A stretch of 64,000 bases of DNA, taken from NCBI GenBank assembly GCA_029204225.1, contig CM055111.1, positions 4,892,377 through 4,956,376 of the forward strand. Direction: 5' to 3'. Under the pieces are notes generated by a model. That model was not told where the DNA came from. It saw only the letters and a list, made by a program, of their open reading frames with translations, and made no database searches. Origin of the DNA: Diphasiastrum complanatum (Eukaryota > Streptophyta > Lycopodiopsida > Lycopodiales > Lycopodiaceae). Made by a program: the position numbers and the translations under genes. Shown here one piece after another: positions 30,982 through 41,138 of this stretch (positions are counted from its first letter, which is position 1; each line of letters begins with the position of its first letter).

Positions 30982-32268
30982 TGTTGGAGTGTAAGCCATA
31001 AGTAATGCCTTTGGCAATGTGAAAGCCTGATATGTCCTCTCAAATATAGTGGAGAGTTTAAAGCTACAACATCCTTTATTGTTAGGCCACACCTCACTAG
31101 GTTTAACTTTATGATAAGACTAGACCTTCACCTGAGGAAGCGTTGCAACAAAGGAAACCTCTTGATTGCGGACATAGTATATTGGGTTATGTGATATATG
31201 CAAGAGAACAAACTTTTTTGTCTAATAGGTTGGGAGCTCGATTTCAATTACTAGCACAAAGTAGAAGAAAATAAGAACGAGTCTTAATTGAGTGATTCAA
31301 ATGTGACATGCTGGTGAGGCGGGGGCAATCTTCTTAATAATAAGAAGAGGAAACAAAGGCAATCAACTAGATCACCTCATATTAGTCTCAAATATAGTCT
31401 GCTTCATCTGCAACTGAAGAATGCTCCTATCAAATAACTGCTTGAAAAGACAAGAAGAGAAAAGGTTGTAGTTACGTTGATAAGATCTACTCACGATGCG
31501 GTGTAGTATAGAGAGGATTGTCCACTTTCTAAATTTCTACCAAGCTTCAAACAGAAATGCAGAAATAAAGAACAATGATGAAGCACTAAGGCTTACCCAA
31601 CTAGTGTTCGGAACGGAAATGAAACCACTTAAGATCACAAAATGCAAAACCTTACTAAGGCTTACCCAACTAGCAAGGTGACTAAACTAAATCCTAGATT
31701 AACACCCGAAGGGATTGAGAATGATAGAATGCGGCTAAACTAAGCATAAAGCGATTAAAAACATGTCACAATAAAAACCAATGAAAGGAGGCAAGAGGAG
31801 GCCCGAGCACCTTCCCTCAAGCTATGCACCTTCCAATGGGAACACAAAAAAATATAATGACTTCTCAAATAGAGAGAAATTTAGCATAATCTCAATGTGC
31901 TGTTTACAAGGCAAATACCTGTCCTTTTATGGCAAGGAGGGTCTTTCATAAGTATCCACTAACTTATGGGACTAATCTATTTCTAGCCTTTCTAGAACTT
32001 CTAACTTAGGATTTAGAACTTCAAAGTTTCTTAGCTTAGGAAAACTTAAGACAAAATATTTCTAATGTTAAGTTTCCTAAGTCTAAGTTCTAAATCTAAG
32101 TTTAGGCTATTTTATTATTATTTAAGCTTTTACTCATGGGCTTACAAAACACATGCCACGGCAGAAGTTTATTAACAAACACTCATACGTGGACTTACAA
32201 AACACATGCCACAAAGTTTTATTTCTCTCTTTTTTATTTTTTTCTCTGTGTTAGCACATATGCTAACA
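30982..32268 (-). repeat. Gypsy 5' LTR
   Basis: The minus strand starts TGTTAGCATATG at 32268 and ends CACTCCAACA at 30982, giving TGTT/AACA inverted ends and about 1.29 kb. A TATA-like 'cataaaagg' on the minus strand lies near 31928-31936. The primer site adjoins its inner end. No partner LTR was found, so the outer boundary is a best guess. Confidence 0.5.
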
Positions 32269-32299
32269 ACATAATAGGTTGTGGCAGTAGCTTCGCAGG

Positions 32300-32760
32300 T
32301 AGGTGCGATTGGTGTGTAGCATTGATCTGTGACTAAGTTAAGAAGCATTCAGTTCTTCCTTTCCGCAATTCCATTCTACTGAGGCAAATAGGAAGTTGTA
32401 AATTGTCTTTGAATGTCATGTTCAGCCAGGTAGTCAAACATCTCATTATAGAGGTATTCACTGCCACCATCAGTTCGGAGTGCTTTCACATTATAAGATG
32501 CTTGGGTGTCAACCATCGCCATGAATCTCTTGAAGCATTCCAAGCCTTCAGATTTATGTTTTATGAATATGATTATAGACCATCTAGAATATCGTCTATG
32601 AAGGTGATAAAATATAGTGCATCTCCTAAGGATGGAGTTGCCATTGGACCACAAAGTGTTGGATTTCAATGCTCAAGCTCAAATCATTTGGTCCTAAAAA
32701 ACCTGTATATACTTATTCTTGGAAAACACAAAAAATTATGAAGGCTCAAATTTTCAACAA
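32300..32760 (-). pseudogene. Ty1/copia integrase fragment
   Basis: Minus-strand 'LGDALYFITFIDD' (32640-32590) in one frame, then 'ECFKRFMAMVDTQASYNVKA', 'LRTDGGSEYLYNEMFDYL' and, after a stop, 'NGIAERKN'. Two of the three DDE residues (Asp of LRTDGG, Glu of AERKN) are visible. The 'FIDDISRW'-like segment and the rest are in different frames, showing a frameshift near 32590. It stands just outside the gypsy LTR and may be one half of a copia element split by that insertion. Confidence 0.7.
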
Positions 32761-32849
32761 ATGATTGAAAAATTCAGAATCGAATTTTTTCGACCCAAGC
32801 ATATTTTTTGACCCTATGTCATTCTTGTCAAAGAGATTTTTCGACCCTG

Positions 32850-32995
32850 GATCGGATCGGATCGAATCGGGTCTAACTTTTTTTGGGTGTGGATCAAATC
32901 AGGTCTAATAAATTTGACCCTTGTATAAATTTGACGCTCTGTATAAATCCGACCCAATGTATAAATTTCAACCCTTTGTACTGTCAACTCGAAAA
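32850..32995. repeat. Short tandem repeats (GGATC and TGTATAAATTTGACC)
   Basis: 'ggatcggatcggatcg' near 32850 is followed by four or five diverged copies of a 16-18-base unit like 'tgtataaatttgaccc' (about 32905-32985). Confidence 0.75.
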
Positions 32996-32999
32996 TCCG

Positions 33000-33460
33000 A
33001 CCCATGTCATGACGTTGACAGGCCGCCTACTTCTATACATAACTCTTTGACAAAAAATGACGACTATCTACTGCAAGACAAGTGTAGTTAATCAAGTAGA
33101 TTAATGTCAGCTTTTAATGTACTGACCATCTGACTTCCAATTATTGAGGAAGATATACATTATAGTCAACGCACTGATCAGGCTGTCATCTTGTAGGCAT
33201 TTTGTTGAATAGTTAAGTTCAGTTTTCAAGTTTGGTAATAAGTTAGCTATCATCAAACTCAGCTGAAGATTGTTTGCGCCCAACTTCAAACATTGTACTC
33301 AGTTTTGATGATTATCAGAGTGTAGTCTGTTCTATTTCATTTTGTGCATTGTAATATCTGATTCATCTTGAACTCATCTTAACTAATAACTACCACATTT
33401 TCGATCCACTAGCTGCTCACCACTTCTGCTGCAAGTATCGATTTTATCTGATTTCCTATA
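33000..33460 (+). repeat. Possible copia 5' LTR end
   Basis: Sequence directly before the TGGTATCAGAGT primer site. It has the AT-rich, gene-free character of an LTR, but the left end was not located. Confidence 0.35.
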
Positions 33461-33472
33461 TGGTATCAGAGT
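33461..33472 (+). promoter_or_regulatory. Copia primer-binding site
   Basis: TGGTATCAGAGT, the plant copia initiator tRNA-Met primer site, followed 130 bases later by a gag-like ATG. Confidence 0.8.
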
Positions 33473-33603
33473 AGGTGGCTCAGTAATCTGCAATTTTCAT
33501 TGCGGATCTAGTCTCGTTTCTACCGAGACCTCACATCAACAAGTGCACAGCCAACAATAATCCGCTATTGTTGTTCCTACCAGCAATATCGATACTATAC
33601 TAG

Positions 33604-33720
33604 AATGGATTCTGCTTCTAGCTCTCTTTTGATTAACATGCTCAGTGGAGAGAACTACCAAACCTGTTTAGATATCCAAGTCTACATATTTGTCACCCCC
33701 CTCAGATTTATCTAGATCAA
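33604..33720 (+). pseudogene. Ty1/copia gag N-terminus
   Basis: The ATG at 33604 gives 'MDSASSSLLINMLSGENYQT' and then 'DIQVYIF' before frame loss. The 'L.GENY' segment in this position is typical of copia Gag N-termini. Everything after about 33700 is unrelated, so the element is truncated here. The distance from the primer site fits a normal leader. Confidence 0.55.
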
Positions 33721-34130
33721 GATCTTCTTCTTTTGAAGAATCTAAAGAATCTGTGTTTGGGGGTGATTCCAAGGTGTTATGGACCTCCAAGTACACTTTC
33801 GTTTGTTTACATTTCTGCACTTACGGACCAACTTGAAGCAGAGAATGATTCAATAATATTGCTAACACCACGCCAATGTTTTGCTCTCTTTTTGTGAACT
33901 AGTTTACAAGTCACAAAACTTTTAGAAGATTTTCCACTGTCGTCGAAGCATAGGCTTAACAATTTAAATTTGCTATGCACACATATAGCAACATTATCCG
34001 GAGTTTAACTCCTAAATCGTTACCTACAAGCTTTTATCCATGGGCTAAAAAATGCACAATTAAAAAAAAAAGGAGGGGGACGGGGTGAGGGGAGCAAAAG
34101 AGACAATAAAAAAAAAATAGGGAAGAAGGG
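33721..34130. other. No gene seen
   Basis: No similarity or repeat recognised; low-complexity sequence begins at 34060. Confidence 0.4.
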
Positions 34131-34135
34131 GGGGG

Positions 34136-34282
34136 GGGCACACACACGTGTGTGTGTGCGCGCGTGCACCTATGTGTGTGTGTGTGCGCGTGTTCGTTGT
34201 GTGTGTGTGAAAGCTTCCCCCGACACATCGAATGCGTGAGTGTGTGTGTGCGCGCACGCGCACGCGCACACACACACACATC
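34136..34282. repeat. GT/CA and CG alternating tracts
   Basis: Several blocks of alternating purine-pyrimidine. 34241-34280 is 40 bases of strict alternation: a TG run, then CGCGCACGCG, then a CA run, nearly self-complementary. Such tracts can adopt Z-DNA. Confidence 0.9.
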
Positions 34283-34377
34283 TCCATATAAAAAACTTTT
34301 TTGTGAATGAGGTATATTGTATGAAGTATAGAGTCTTTAGAGTCCTTTTTTCTTCTTCCCTCTCTCCCACGGGCCCC

Positions 34378-34379
<2 letters not shown>

Positions 34380-34449
<70 letters not shown>
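34380..34449. repeat. (CT)n microsatellite
   Basis: About 34 uninterrupted CT units. Confidence 0.97.
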
Positions 34450-34454
<5 letters not shown>

Positions 34455-34512
34455 CAGGCTGACCAACCACCCATAGATGGAGGGAGGTCCCTCCATGCCC
34501 CACCCCCCACAA

Positions 34513-34538
34513 AACACACACACACACACACACACACA
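34513..34538. repeat. (CA)n microsatellite
   Basis: About 13 uninterrupted CA units. Confidence 0.97.
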
Positions 34539-34732
34539 TTTTCTTAAATGTAAAACGCCTTCCCTTTAAAACGTAAAGCCCTCATAAAAAAATATGAACA
34601 TAAACTCCCTTTAAAATGTGAACCCCCACTCCATAAAACAAAAAAAGCGAAGGGGCTTTTTGGCTCCCCATAAACTAAGTTTTCTTTTTATTTAAAGGAG
34701 AAAAAAAAAAGTCCCCATCAAGAAACAAACCC

Positions 34733-34775
34733 CCACCCCCCCCCCCCCCCCTCCAAAAAAAAAAAAAAAAAAAAG
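34733..34775. repeat. Poly-C next to poly-A
   Basis: A run of C (about 34735-34751), then 'tcc', then about 20 A. Surrounding 34540-35270 is low complexity with no gene. Confidence 0.9.
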
Positions 34776-35299
34776 CAGACTAAGATTTTTAAGGGCGAGG
34801 GCGGGAGCATATCTTTTTCTAGCACTCCCTCGCCCTTTTCTGTCACATGGCAAAACCCACCCACCCATCTCCCCCTAGCACTTAAACCATCGGCCTCTTG
34901 CCCAAACAACTTGCTCTTAATCATTAGGGAGCACACCCGCACTCCGCCCACCCCATATGTTCCCCCCTTCTCCAGTCAATCCACCTAAAAAACCATAGAG
35001 CAGACCCACACTAAGATTTATTACACGAATTCCTTATTTATTTTGAATTACCAAAGTTTTACCCATAAATCATGAACAAAATTTTTTACCCAAAGTTCTT
35101 TTCTCCGTCTAGCATCCATATTCTATGAAGGAACATATTTGCCAATCCCATCCTTGCAACGACTATGGGAAATAGTAGAAGTTGAATATCTAAAACTAGA
35201 CATTTTTTTATTTATTCAAATTGAAATGGAAATTTGCCACGTACACACATACATCTTCCACCCGTCAACGAGGACATACTAAATTTCCAAATCATCCGC

Positions 35300-35440
35300 T
35301 CAAGGGTAAGAGCTAATGCACAAGGTCTAAGGGGTAAGGTCTAAGGGCTAAGGATTAAGGGCCACGTGCTAATGCTAAGGGCAAAGGGTGAAGGGCTATG
35401 GGCTAAGGGCCACCGACCAAAGGACAAGATCTAAGGGCTA
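35300..35440. repeat. Degenerate CTAAGGG repeats
   Basis: Over a dozen irregular copies of 'gctaaggg', 'tctaaggg' or 'attaaggg' with spacers. They resemble plant (TTTAGGG) and vertebrate-type (TTAGGG) telomere units with one extra or changed base, but no exact tandem telomere array is present. Confidence 0.7.
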
Positions 35441-35592
35441 TAATTGTTTCATAATTTTGTTACAGTTTTATAATAATTTTGATAATTTTAGTTTCAATAG
35501 CTATTTGGCAGGATTATTACAGTTTTATAATATTGCTATTTATACTTTCAATAGCATTGCAAATCCTAACATAAAGTGTACCTATATTATTT

Positions 35593-36156
35593 TTTCAGGG
35601 TCACTACATGGACTGCTCAAGAAAAGATGTACCTCCAATTGTTTTATTTTTTCGAAAAGAGGCGGTTGCATTTGGAAATGTCTTAACTGCTGAATCAAAC
35701 AAAACATATTTTTTTAGAGAAGTTGGTACGAATAAAAGTGTGGTCCTAATTTCAAAGGCGTTTAAAATGGATTGTCCCTTGCCATACCCTCACGGTGAAT
35801 TTGATCGCCTAGAAGTTCACAACTATATTTCCATCGATCCCATTGCAAAAAAACTCTTGTGGAATAATGCACATATTGTTGACATGAATGAACTTGTTCT
35901 TGCCAATTGTCCATTATACAACATTGACGACATTGTTGATTGTATGGATTTTCAAAGGGTAGTAGTTTGCATTGCTAAATTCAAAGGCTACTATCATAGT
36001 GAAAAAAAAAACGTGCTTATTATCATGAAGTTGACTCCAATTACAACAGAAGGAAATATTGTGAATGCCATGGCAGATGATAGAGACCCTTTCTACAAAC
36101 AAAACCAAACAATGATTTGGTGTTTGTCAAAACTATCTGTGCACTCTAAAAAGTAA
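35593..36156 (+). CDS. Unknown protein, 5' part of a transposase-like gene
   Basis: An open frame of about 185 codons begins after 'tattattttttcag', a good 3' splice acceptor (ending 35599), with ATG at 35608. It reads 'VLFFRKEAVAFGNVLTAES', 'TYFFREVGTNKSVVLI', 'YPHGEFDRLEVHNYISIDP' and 'FQRVVVCIAKFKGYYHSEK'. The alternation of strand-like segments suggests a small beta-rich domain. I do not recognise it. It is followed on the same strand by the frames at 36238-37792, so it is probably an upstream exon or domain of that gene. No stop or frameshift is visible within it. Confidence 0.4.
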   Translation, partial: FQGHYMDCSRKDVPPIVLFFRKEAVAFGNVLTAESNKTYFFREVGTNKSVVLISKAFKMDCPLPYPHGEFDRLEVHNYISIDPIAKKLLWNNAHIVDMNELVLANCPLYNIDDIVDCMDFQRVVVCIAKFKGYYHSEKKNVLIIMKLTPITTEGNIVNAMADDRDPFYKQNQTMIWCLSKLSVHSKK

Positions 36157-36237
36157 AAACATGTATCGTTTACTGAACCATTAAGTGAGTGCTTTACATA
36201 TTATTCTAATGGTTCAAAAAGGATCAACATCAATAAA

Positions 36238-36741
36238 ATGTTGGCCCGCCAGCCTAGTGGTTCAAAAAGGGGTAGCATCCAAAAAACATCGACAAGATCA
36301 GTACATAATTCGGATTATGTAAGTGGTGTAGAAGATGTCGAAAACAAATCTGTCGACTACAATCCAACAAGAACATTGACAAGTAACTATAACTCGAATA
36401 TCTTGACAAGAATCGAAGATATTTCTCATAGTCGTAATATGTCAAGATCAGTGTATAACTCAGATATCTTAACGGTTGTTGAGGATGTGATTACTTGTAA
36501 TACATCTACATCAACATACAACTCGGATATTCTTACAGGTGTGGAGGATGTTGGAGAGGCTATTGATAACAACAAAAATAAAAGACATCATTTTCAAATC
36601 GGCATTCAAACAAAAAGTACATCGAATTCGTCAATTTTGGCAAGTACAAATGCTTCTACCCGCCGTAATTCAGATTTTTCGGAATTCGATTTCGATGAAC
36701 ATGATTACACAGACAATATATATCACATGATGCTAATATGA
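36238..36741 (+). CDS. Unknown protein with VEDV repeats
   Basis: A 167-codon frame with four imperfect repeats of about 20 residues: 'VHNSDYVSGVEDV', 'NYNSNILTRIEDI', 'VYNSDILTVVEDV' and 'TYNSDILTGVEDV'. Between them the chain is Ser/Thr/Asn-rich and probably disordered. The 3' end ('FSEFDFDEHDYTDNIYHMM') is acidic and overlaps the next frame by four bases. The repeats are visible in DNA too. Function unknown; likely the linker of a transposase-like protein. Confidence 0.4.
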   Translation: MLARQPSGSKRGSIQKTSTRSVHNSDYVSGVEDVENKSVDYNPTRTLTSNYNSNILTRIEDISHSRNMSRSVYNSDILTVVEDVITCNTSTSTYNSDILTGVEDVGEAIDNNKNKRHHFQIGIQTKSTSNSSILASTNASTRRNSDFSEFDFDEHDYTDNIYHMMLI

Positions 36742-37490
36742 CAAACGATCCTACAAGATCAAGATGGTCACAAGCAGAGGAAGTTTTTGAAGATCTACAA
36801 AGAGAGCCTCAAGTATGTCCAACATCCTTTGGAACTCCTCAGAGTTTCACAAGAAAGCGTGTGCTTGCTTATGTTGCACCAAAAAAACCAGAATATGTTT
36901 TATCATCAGAAAATATAAGGGAAACATTGATGCAACCATGTTGTAGTAAGTTGTGCATTCAACAAATCACCTACAAAGAATGTGAAGACTTGTGACTAGG
37001 TGTGTGGAGAAAACGAGTTGACAAGCATAATCAATTATTGCAGATGTTCAAATGTTTTTTTCATAGACGAGAAATGTCAAACGCAATGTTTGATATTTTG
37101 AAGGAACCCAAATTGCGCTTCAAACCTACATTGGATGATAAAGCTGTATGCATAAAAGCATATCAGAATCTGTTGGGAATCTCCCGTGGAATGTTCTGGC
37201 AAATAATTGTTGAGGCACATTATTCCATTGTGTACAAGTTTCATGGAAACACCATCACATTCAAGCAACGTGGACACTCTTCAAAAGGGCTAGCCCTAAT
37301 GCGTGGGATTTTGGAAAAGCACGCGTCGCCTCAACCACATCTTCAACATAAATCAAAAGATGGCATTGTTATTTGCGAACATCATCTCCCACTCAACATG
37401 CATAAACGTGATGTCTTCAAAACTATAAATACACATCTTAAAGATATGTGTATTCCTGAAGTTTCAAGATCCACATTGTACAAGATGTAG
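36738..37490 (+). pseudogene. Transposase-like protein, region before the catalytic domain
   Basis: After a stop at 36993 the same frame continues. Key segments are 'CCSKLCIQQITYKECEDL' (paired Cys), 'DDKAVCIKAYQNLLGISRG', 'MFWQIIVEAHYSI', 'RGHSSKGLALMRGILEKH', 'ICEHHLPLNMHKRDVF' and 'IPEVSRSTLYKM'. From memory this order (CCxxxC, a 'VC.KA...L.GIS...F' block, 'H.SK...A', 'LP', 'STLYKMW') is that of widespread uncharacterised DDE-like proteins annotated with a DUF7869-type domain. The final Trp codon expected after 'TLYKM' is TAG. The stop codons make it a pseudogene. Family naming is from memory and should be checked. Confidence 0.5.
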
Positions 37491-37792
37491 AAACAAGAGT
37501 TTGGACATGTCAAGACTCCAACAATACAAAGCATGTCCAAATGCAAAACATGTGACGACCTTAAAAATGCAATAAGACAACTCCTGATGCTAGAATGTGT
37601 GATCACTATATTGCATTAAGAGGTTGTCATCTACATCATGTTTTTGATTCCAGAAAATTGTATGCATATTGGAAAGAAGAGTCAAGATCCCATTTTGAGC
37701 TGTCTTTGTGTCTTATCATTGATGGAATGGATCAAAATACAACAACATTACCCCATTTCAATAAGACTTCTCCCAGATTAGAGGGGAATTGA
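37491..37792 (+). pseudogene. Transposase-like protein, start of catalytic domain (truncated)
   Basis: Continues with 'EFGHVKTPTIQSMSKCKTC', a frameshift, then 'DSRKLYAYWKEESRSHF' and 'LSLCLIIDGMDQNTTTLPHF'. The 'IDGMDQ' Asp pair is the likely first catalytic position in this family. The sequence ends at 37792, shortly before copy D of the copia-derived family begins (37822), so the gene was cut by that insertion or by a later deletion. Confidence 0.5.
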
Positions 37793-37821
37793 TTTTTGAA
37801 AACACATGTTTCTGGGGCAAG

Positions 37822-38615
37822 GAAGTGTTGTTCAAGTTTACTTTACTTGTTCCATCTCATGTTTGAGCTATTTTATGTGGATGTGTGCAAATTGTCAAGA
37901 TATGGACAAACTAGCTACATTATTGTCTTGCAATATCTTAATGTTGGAGTTGTACTAGCATTCTTGGTTGGTTTTGTTGATGGAAATGAAGCTATTGGAG
38001 GTTCATTATATCACTCATCCATGATCAAGTTCTCAAGTGTTTAGTTACTTGATGCCAATGTTTGGAGATTGTCAATTTTTGGTGAATTCATGGTCATTTT
38101 CTTGTGTCAAGTAGATCTTGAAGATGGACTAGTGCAACCTACTTGGTTTATGGAGTCATGTGGTGCTGGATTTGCATCATTTATGTACTCGCCTACTCAT
38201 GGATTTCCAAGGTTTGATGGTTTCTTGTGGCAAGATGGAGATGGAGGCTCATTCATGGAGTTTAATGGTGGAGACATATCAAGAAAGGACAAAGTTGGAG
38301 GAGACAAGCAAGGAAATGGTCATCACTCACATTTATTGTTTGTTTTCTGTATTTTTTCAAAGAGTTCAGAGTTGGAAGCATGGTAAAATCATTTCATTCA
38401 CATTCTGTTTGGTTCTTCATGTTCAGGTTATATCTTGATGTGTAAAATTGATGTAAGAAATAGTGAAGCATCCAATTTGGACACTATTCTCTATATCGAT
38501 TGTGGAAGCTACTTTAGAACCTTGGAAAGGAGGTCTATACTTGGGATGGAGACCATTCTAAAGTTGGATCAAAGTTCCATGGTCAAAACTATGCCAAAAC
38601 TAGTTGAAGAGGGAG
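37822..38615 (+). pseudogene. Copy D: accessory ORF, C-terminal part, and polypurine tract
   Basis: Homologous to copy B 12573-13180 (minus). Shared segments are 'KCCSSLLYLF.LMFEL', 'KLSRYGQTSYI', 'GFVDGNEAIGGSLYHSSM', 'LWQDGDGGSFMEFNGGDI' and 'MCKIDVRNSEASNLDTIL'. It has about 140 extra bases (38050-38220) relative to copy A and B at the 'SS..D' junction. It lacks gag, protease and the 5' part of the ORF. The polypurine tract (38603-38615) adjoins the LTR. The RNase H tail present in copy A is missing, with the TATGC junction at 38590-38594. Confidence 0.65.
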
Positions 38616-39318
38616 TGTGAGAGATTTCAACTAGTTTAGTCTAGTTTAGTCATATTTTGGTAAATTGTCAATATGAGGCCAAAACTCATTATAGACTTAG
38701 AGATAAACTTTTTGAAAATATATTAGTTTAAAATACATTTAATAAACACTTTTTGAAAGTGGTAGAAAGTTGAGTCGAGTTTGAGAGAGATTCAAATTTG
38801 AACTTTGAGTACATTGAATCTAGACCCAAAAATAGTAGGGTTTACATTTTGGAGGGCAAGCCAAGTGGCCAAATAGCATTTCGACACTCTATAAAAGGAT
38901 GTAACTCGTGGAGAGACACATCTTCTTTCTTCTATCTCTCATTTCGTCATTATACATGGTTCTCTTTGGGTTCTACTACTCATTGGTGCACTATCTTGGT
39001 GATTGGTTAAGTTTGATGTATGTCGGGCGGCTTGTTTGGAGGGAAGTCACCCACATCGGGACCCTCGATCTGGCATGGCGCTAGGTATCTTGCAATCTTG
39101 TGTGTAGAATGCTCATATTTTGCTATTTTTGGTTCCACACGTGTGAAATACAGTAGGGTACTGTAATTGTATGGACAACAAATATATTTTATGTTTTGGT
39201 TCATGTTTGATCAGTATCTCTTAGAGTTTGCATCTCATTTTGTATATAGATGCTGATTTTTCTACATCGGCAGGATTGTTGGTTTGCTTCTTATTGTAAC
39301 CAAAGATCAGGGACATGG
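38616..39318 (+). repeat. Copy D: LTR (3'-truncated)
   Basis: Starts TGTGAGAGATTTCAAC and follows the copy B LTR to 'gggacatgg'. TATA box (tataaaagg) at 38890-38898. It contains an extra 83 bases at 39003-39085 that are not in copies A or B. The last 35 or so bases of the LTR are missing. Confidence 0.85.
39003..39085 (-). repeat. 83-bp insert matching 8212-8294 (inverted)
   Basis: Between 'ttggtga' and 'tatcttgc', contiguous in the other LTR copies, lies a segment whose reverse complement matches 8212-8294 over its full length with about five substitutions. No target-site duplication is apparent. Confidence 0.9.
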
Positions 39319-39483
39319 GTTTGAGACTTCTTCAATATGGAATATATACTAAAATAAAAGTATCTAGATTTCTTTCACCTATGTGAAAGGTTAGCTCCAA
39401 AACTATGTACAAAAATTGCCAATTTAGGCCTCAAACTAGCATGGAAATGTTGACAATTTTCACATTGTTAATATTCCGACATA

Positions 39484-40280
39484 ATGAAGCCCCCTTTGAG
39501 TAGAATGATGAGTTGGAAATCACTAGAATGTGGCCAAATTCAGACAATGGATCATTTGATTTGGAGTATTACTATTTTGGTTTATCAAGAACTATACTCA
39601 AGGATAAATTTGGACAATGAATCATTCGACTTGGAGCATTACTATTTTGATCTATCAGGAACTACACCCATTGCCTCACTCTCAGAGGAAATCAGTGGAT
39701 CCATGACCATCCATCTTCAGCGAGATAATGCTACCAATCTTGCTCAAATTGATTCGACAAGACGAAACTCTAGTGCTTAGTCAGATAACTTGGATGAAAT
39801 CATTGCTTTAATCAATGGCTTGGAGTTTCAAAAGGATACCATTATCCTACATCATGGAGCAATGCATGAGGCAATAAAACCGGATGCAGGGACAAAAAAA
39901 GATGCATCTGAAATTGGATAGAGGAAGAAGACTCTTGGATCCTATCAACCCATGCAGAACTAATGCAACTTGAGGCTTTCATGTGCTTCATCAATCTCTT
40001 CTTCAGTGATCTTATCAAATAAATGGGATCAACTTGTAGATCAAATGTCTTTCCAAAGAAGTTTCGCTACAACCCTGTTCTACAACAATAAGCTGGAAGC
40101 TGAACCTAAGGTAGTGAAATGTGACGAACAAAAGATGGCCATTTATGAGAATAATACATGGAAATATGTTTCTTACTTAAGGTGGCCAAATATTTCTCAA
40201 CTTCTACCAATGGATTTACGAAACATGGCACTCAACAAAGGACTATACGACCTTCATTTTTGAGGGCAAAAATGTTTAAA
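39484..40280 (+). pseudogene. Retroelement internal remnant, unidentified
   Basis: Plus-strand frames 39484-39780 and 39970-40263 lie just upstream of a polypurine tract and LTR, so they are the 3' coding end of that element. They read 'LDNESFDLEHYYFDLSGTT', 'EIIALINGLEFQKDTI' and 'PNISQLLPMDLRNMALNKG'. None matches a domain I know. A 70-base tandem duplication (39543 and 39613) repeats 'DN.SFDLE.YYF.LS.T'. Stops separate the frames. Confidence 0.4.
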
Positions 40281-40290
40281 GTAGGGGAAG
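40281..40290 (+). promoter_or_regulatory. Polypurine tract
   Basis: 'gtaggggaag' directly before the LTR start; it would prime plus-strand synthesis. Confidence 0.8.
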
Positions 40291-40852
40291 TGTCATGTGA
40301 TGCATGTAACTAGTCCATGAGCTAACTAATGAATTGCCAAATATAGCCATGGAGCTAAATTAGATTAGAACTAGTCAATAGGACAGTTAATAAAGTGGCT
40401 CGAACAACCTCACTATAATTGTGAATAGCGGAATTGTAATAATGGTTGTAAGGCCCAATTTAGCTTAATAAGGCTCCAAACTTATAGCAGAGGCACAAAT
40501 GACCGCCATAAATAGTTGAGGTCGTGCTAAATTTGGAGGCTATTGTTCATTTTAATAATTTGAGTTTTAAGAGATCTTGAAGCTTCTCTTTGAGAGCTTT
40601 CTTGATGGAGAAAGTGGTTCATGTGCCTAAAATCACATGAGAGCTATGATCATGCTTTAGAATCAGGCCCTATCCTTTGAATGATCAATAATCATGAATA
40701 ATGATACCTTACTTTGCCTATTTTGGTGAAGGTTTGCTACTTTTGTCTAGTTTCTTGATGTTTGGCTTATTTTCTTGATTTCTTGTATTTCCATTGTGAT
40801 TTGATGTTTATGAATGGATTAGGTGTTTTAATGCTAAGGTTGGCACATGACA
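40291..40852 (+). repeat. LTR with 9-bp inverted ends
   Basis: Begins TGTCATGTG and ends CACATGACA, a perfect 9-base inverted pair, 562 bp long. A TATA-like 'ccataaatag' lies at 40507-40516. The preceding polypurine tract makes it the 3' LTR of a plus-strand element whose 5' part is not in the window. Confidence 0.8.
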
Positions 40853-41138
40853 TTTTTAACATAAAAGACCAGAGAGAAGAGCCATAGTTCAAAATAAAGG
40901 GGCTTGGCATTTTGTGACTAAATTTTTTGTGAGTTTTGCGAGTTTCTTTCTTGCCATCAGTCAATACAAAGGTAGAACATGGTGTGCTATTTTTTTTATG
41001 CCACTACTTGAATGTTTACTAATAAGAATTGTGGTGTGACACATAGTTAAAAATCCCGTAATGAAATCCCAAAATTAAGAAAAATTTGAAGTTAAAAAAC
41101 ATTTTTAATCTTGTGCTACAATTTTTTTTTTTTTTTTG
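40853..41138. other. No gene seen
   Basis: AT-rich flanking sequence with a poly-T run at 41121-41137. Confidence 0.5.

Noticed and set aside
34034-34539. Overlapping frames rich in Cys-Val and His-Thr
   Set aside because: Products of GT/CA and CT tracts.
35300-35440. True interstitial telomere array
   Set aside because: Units are irregular in length and none form a run of exact TTTAGGG or TTAGGG.
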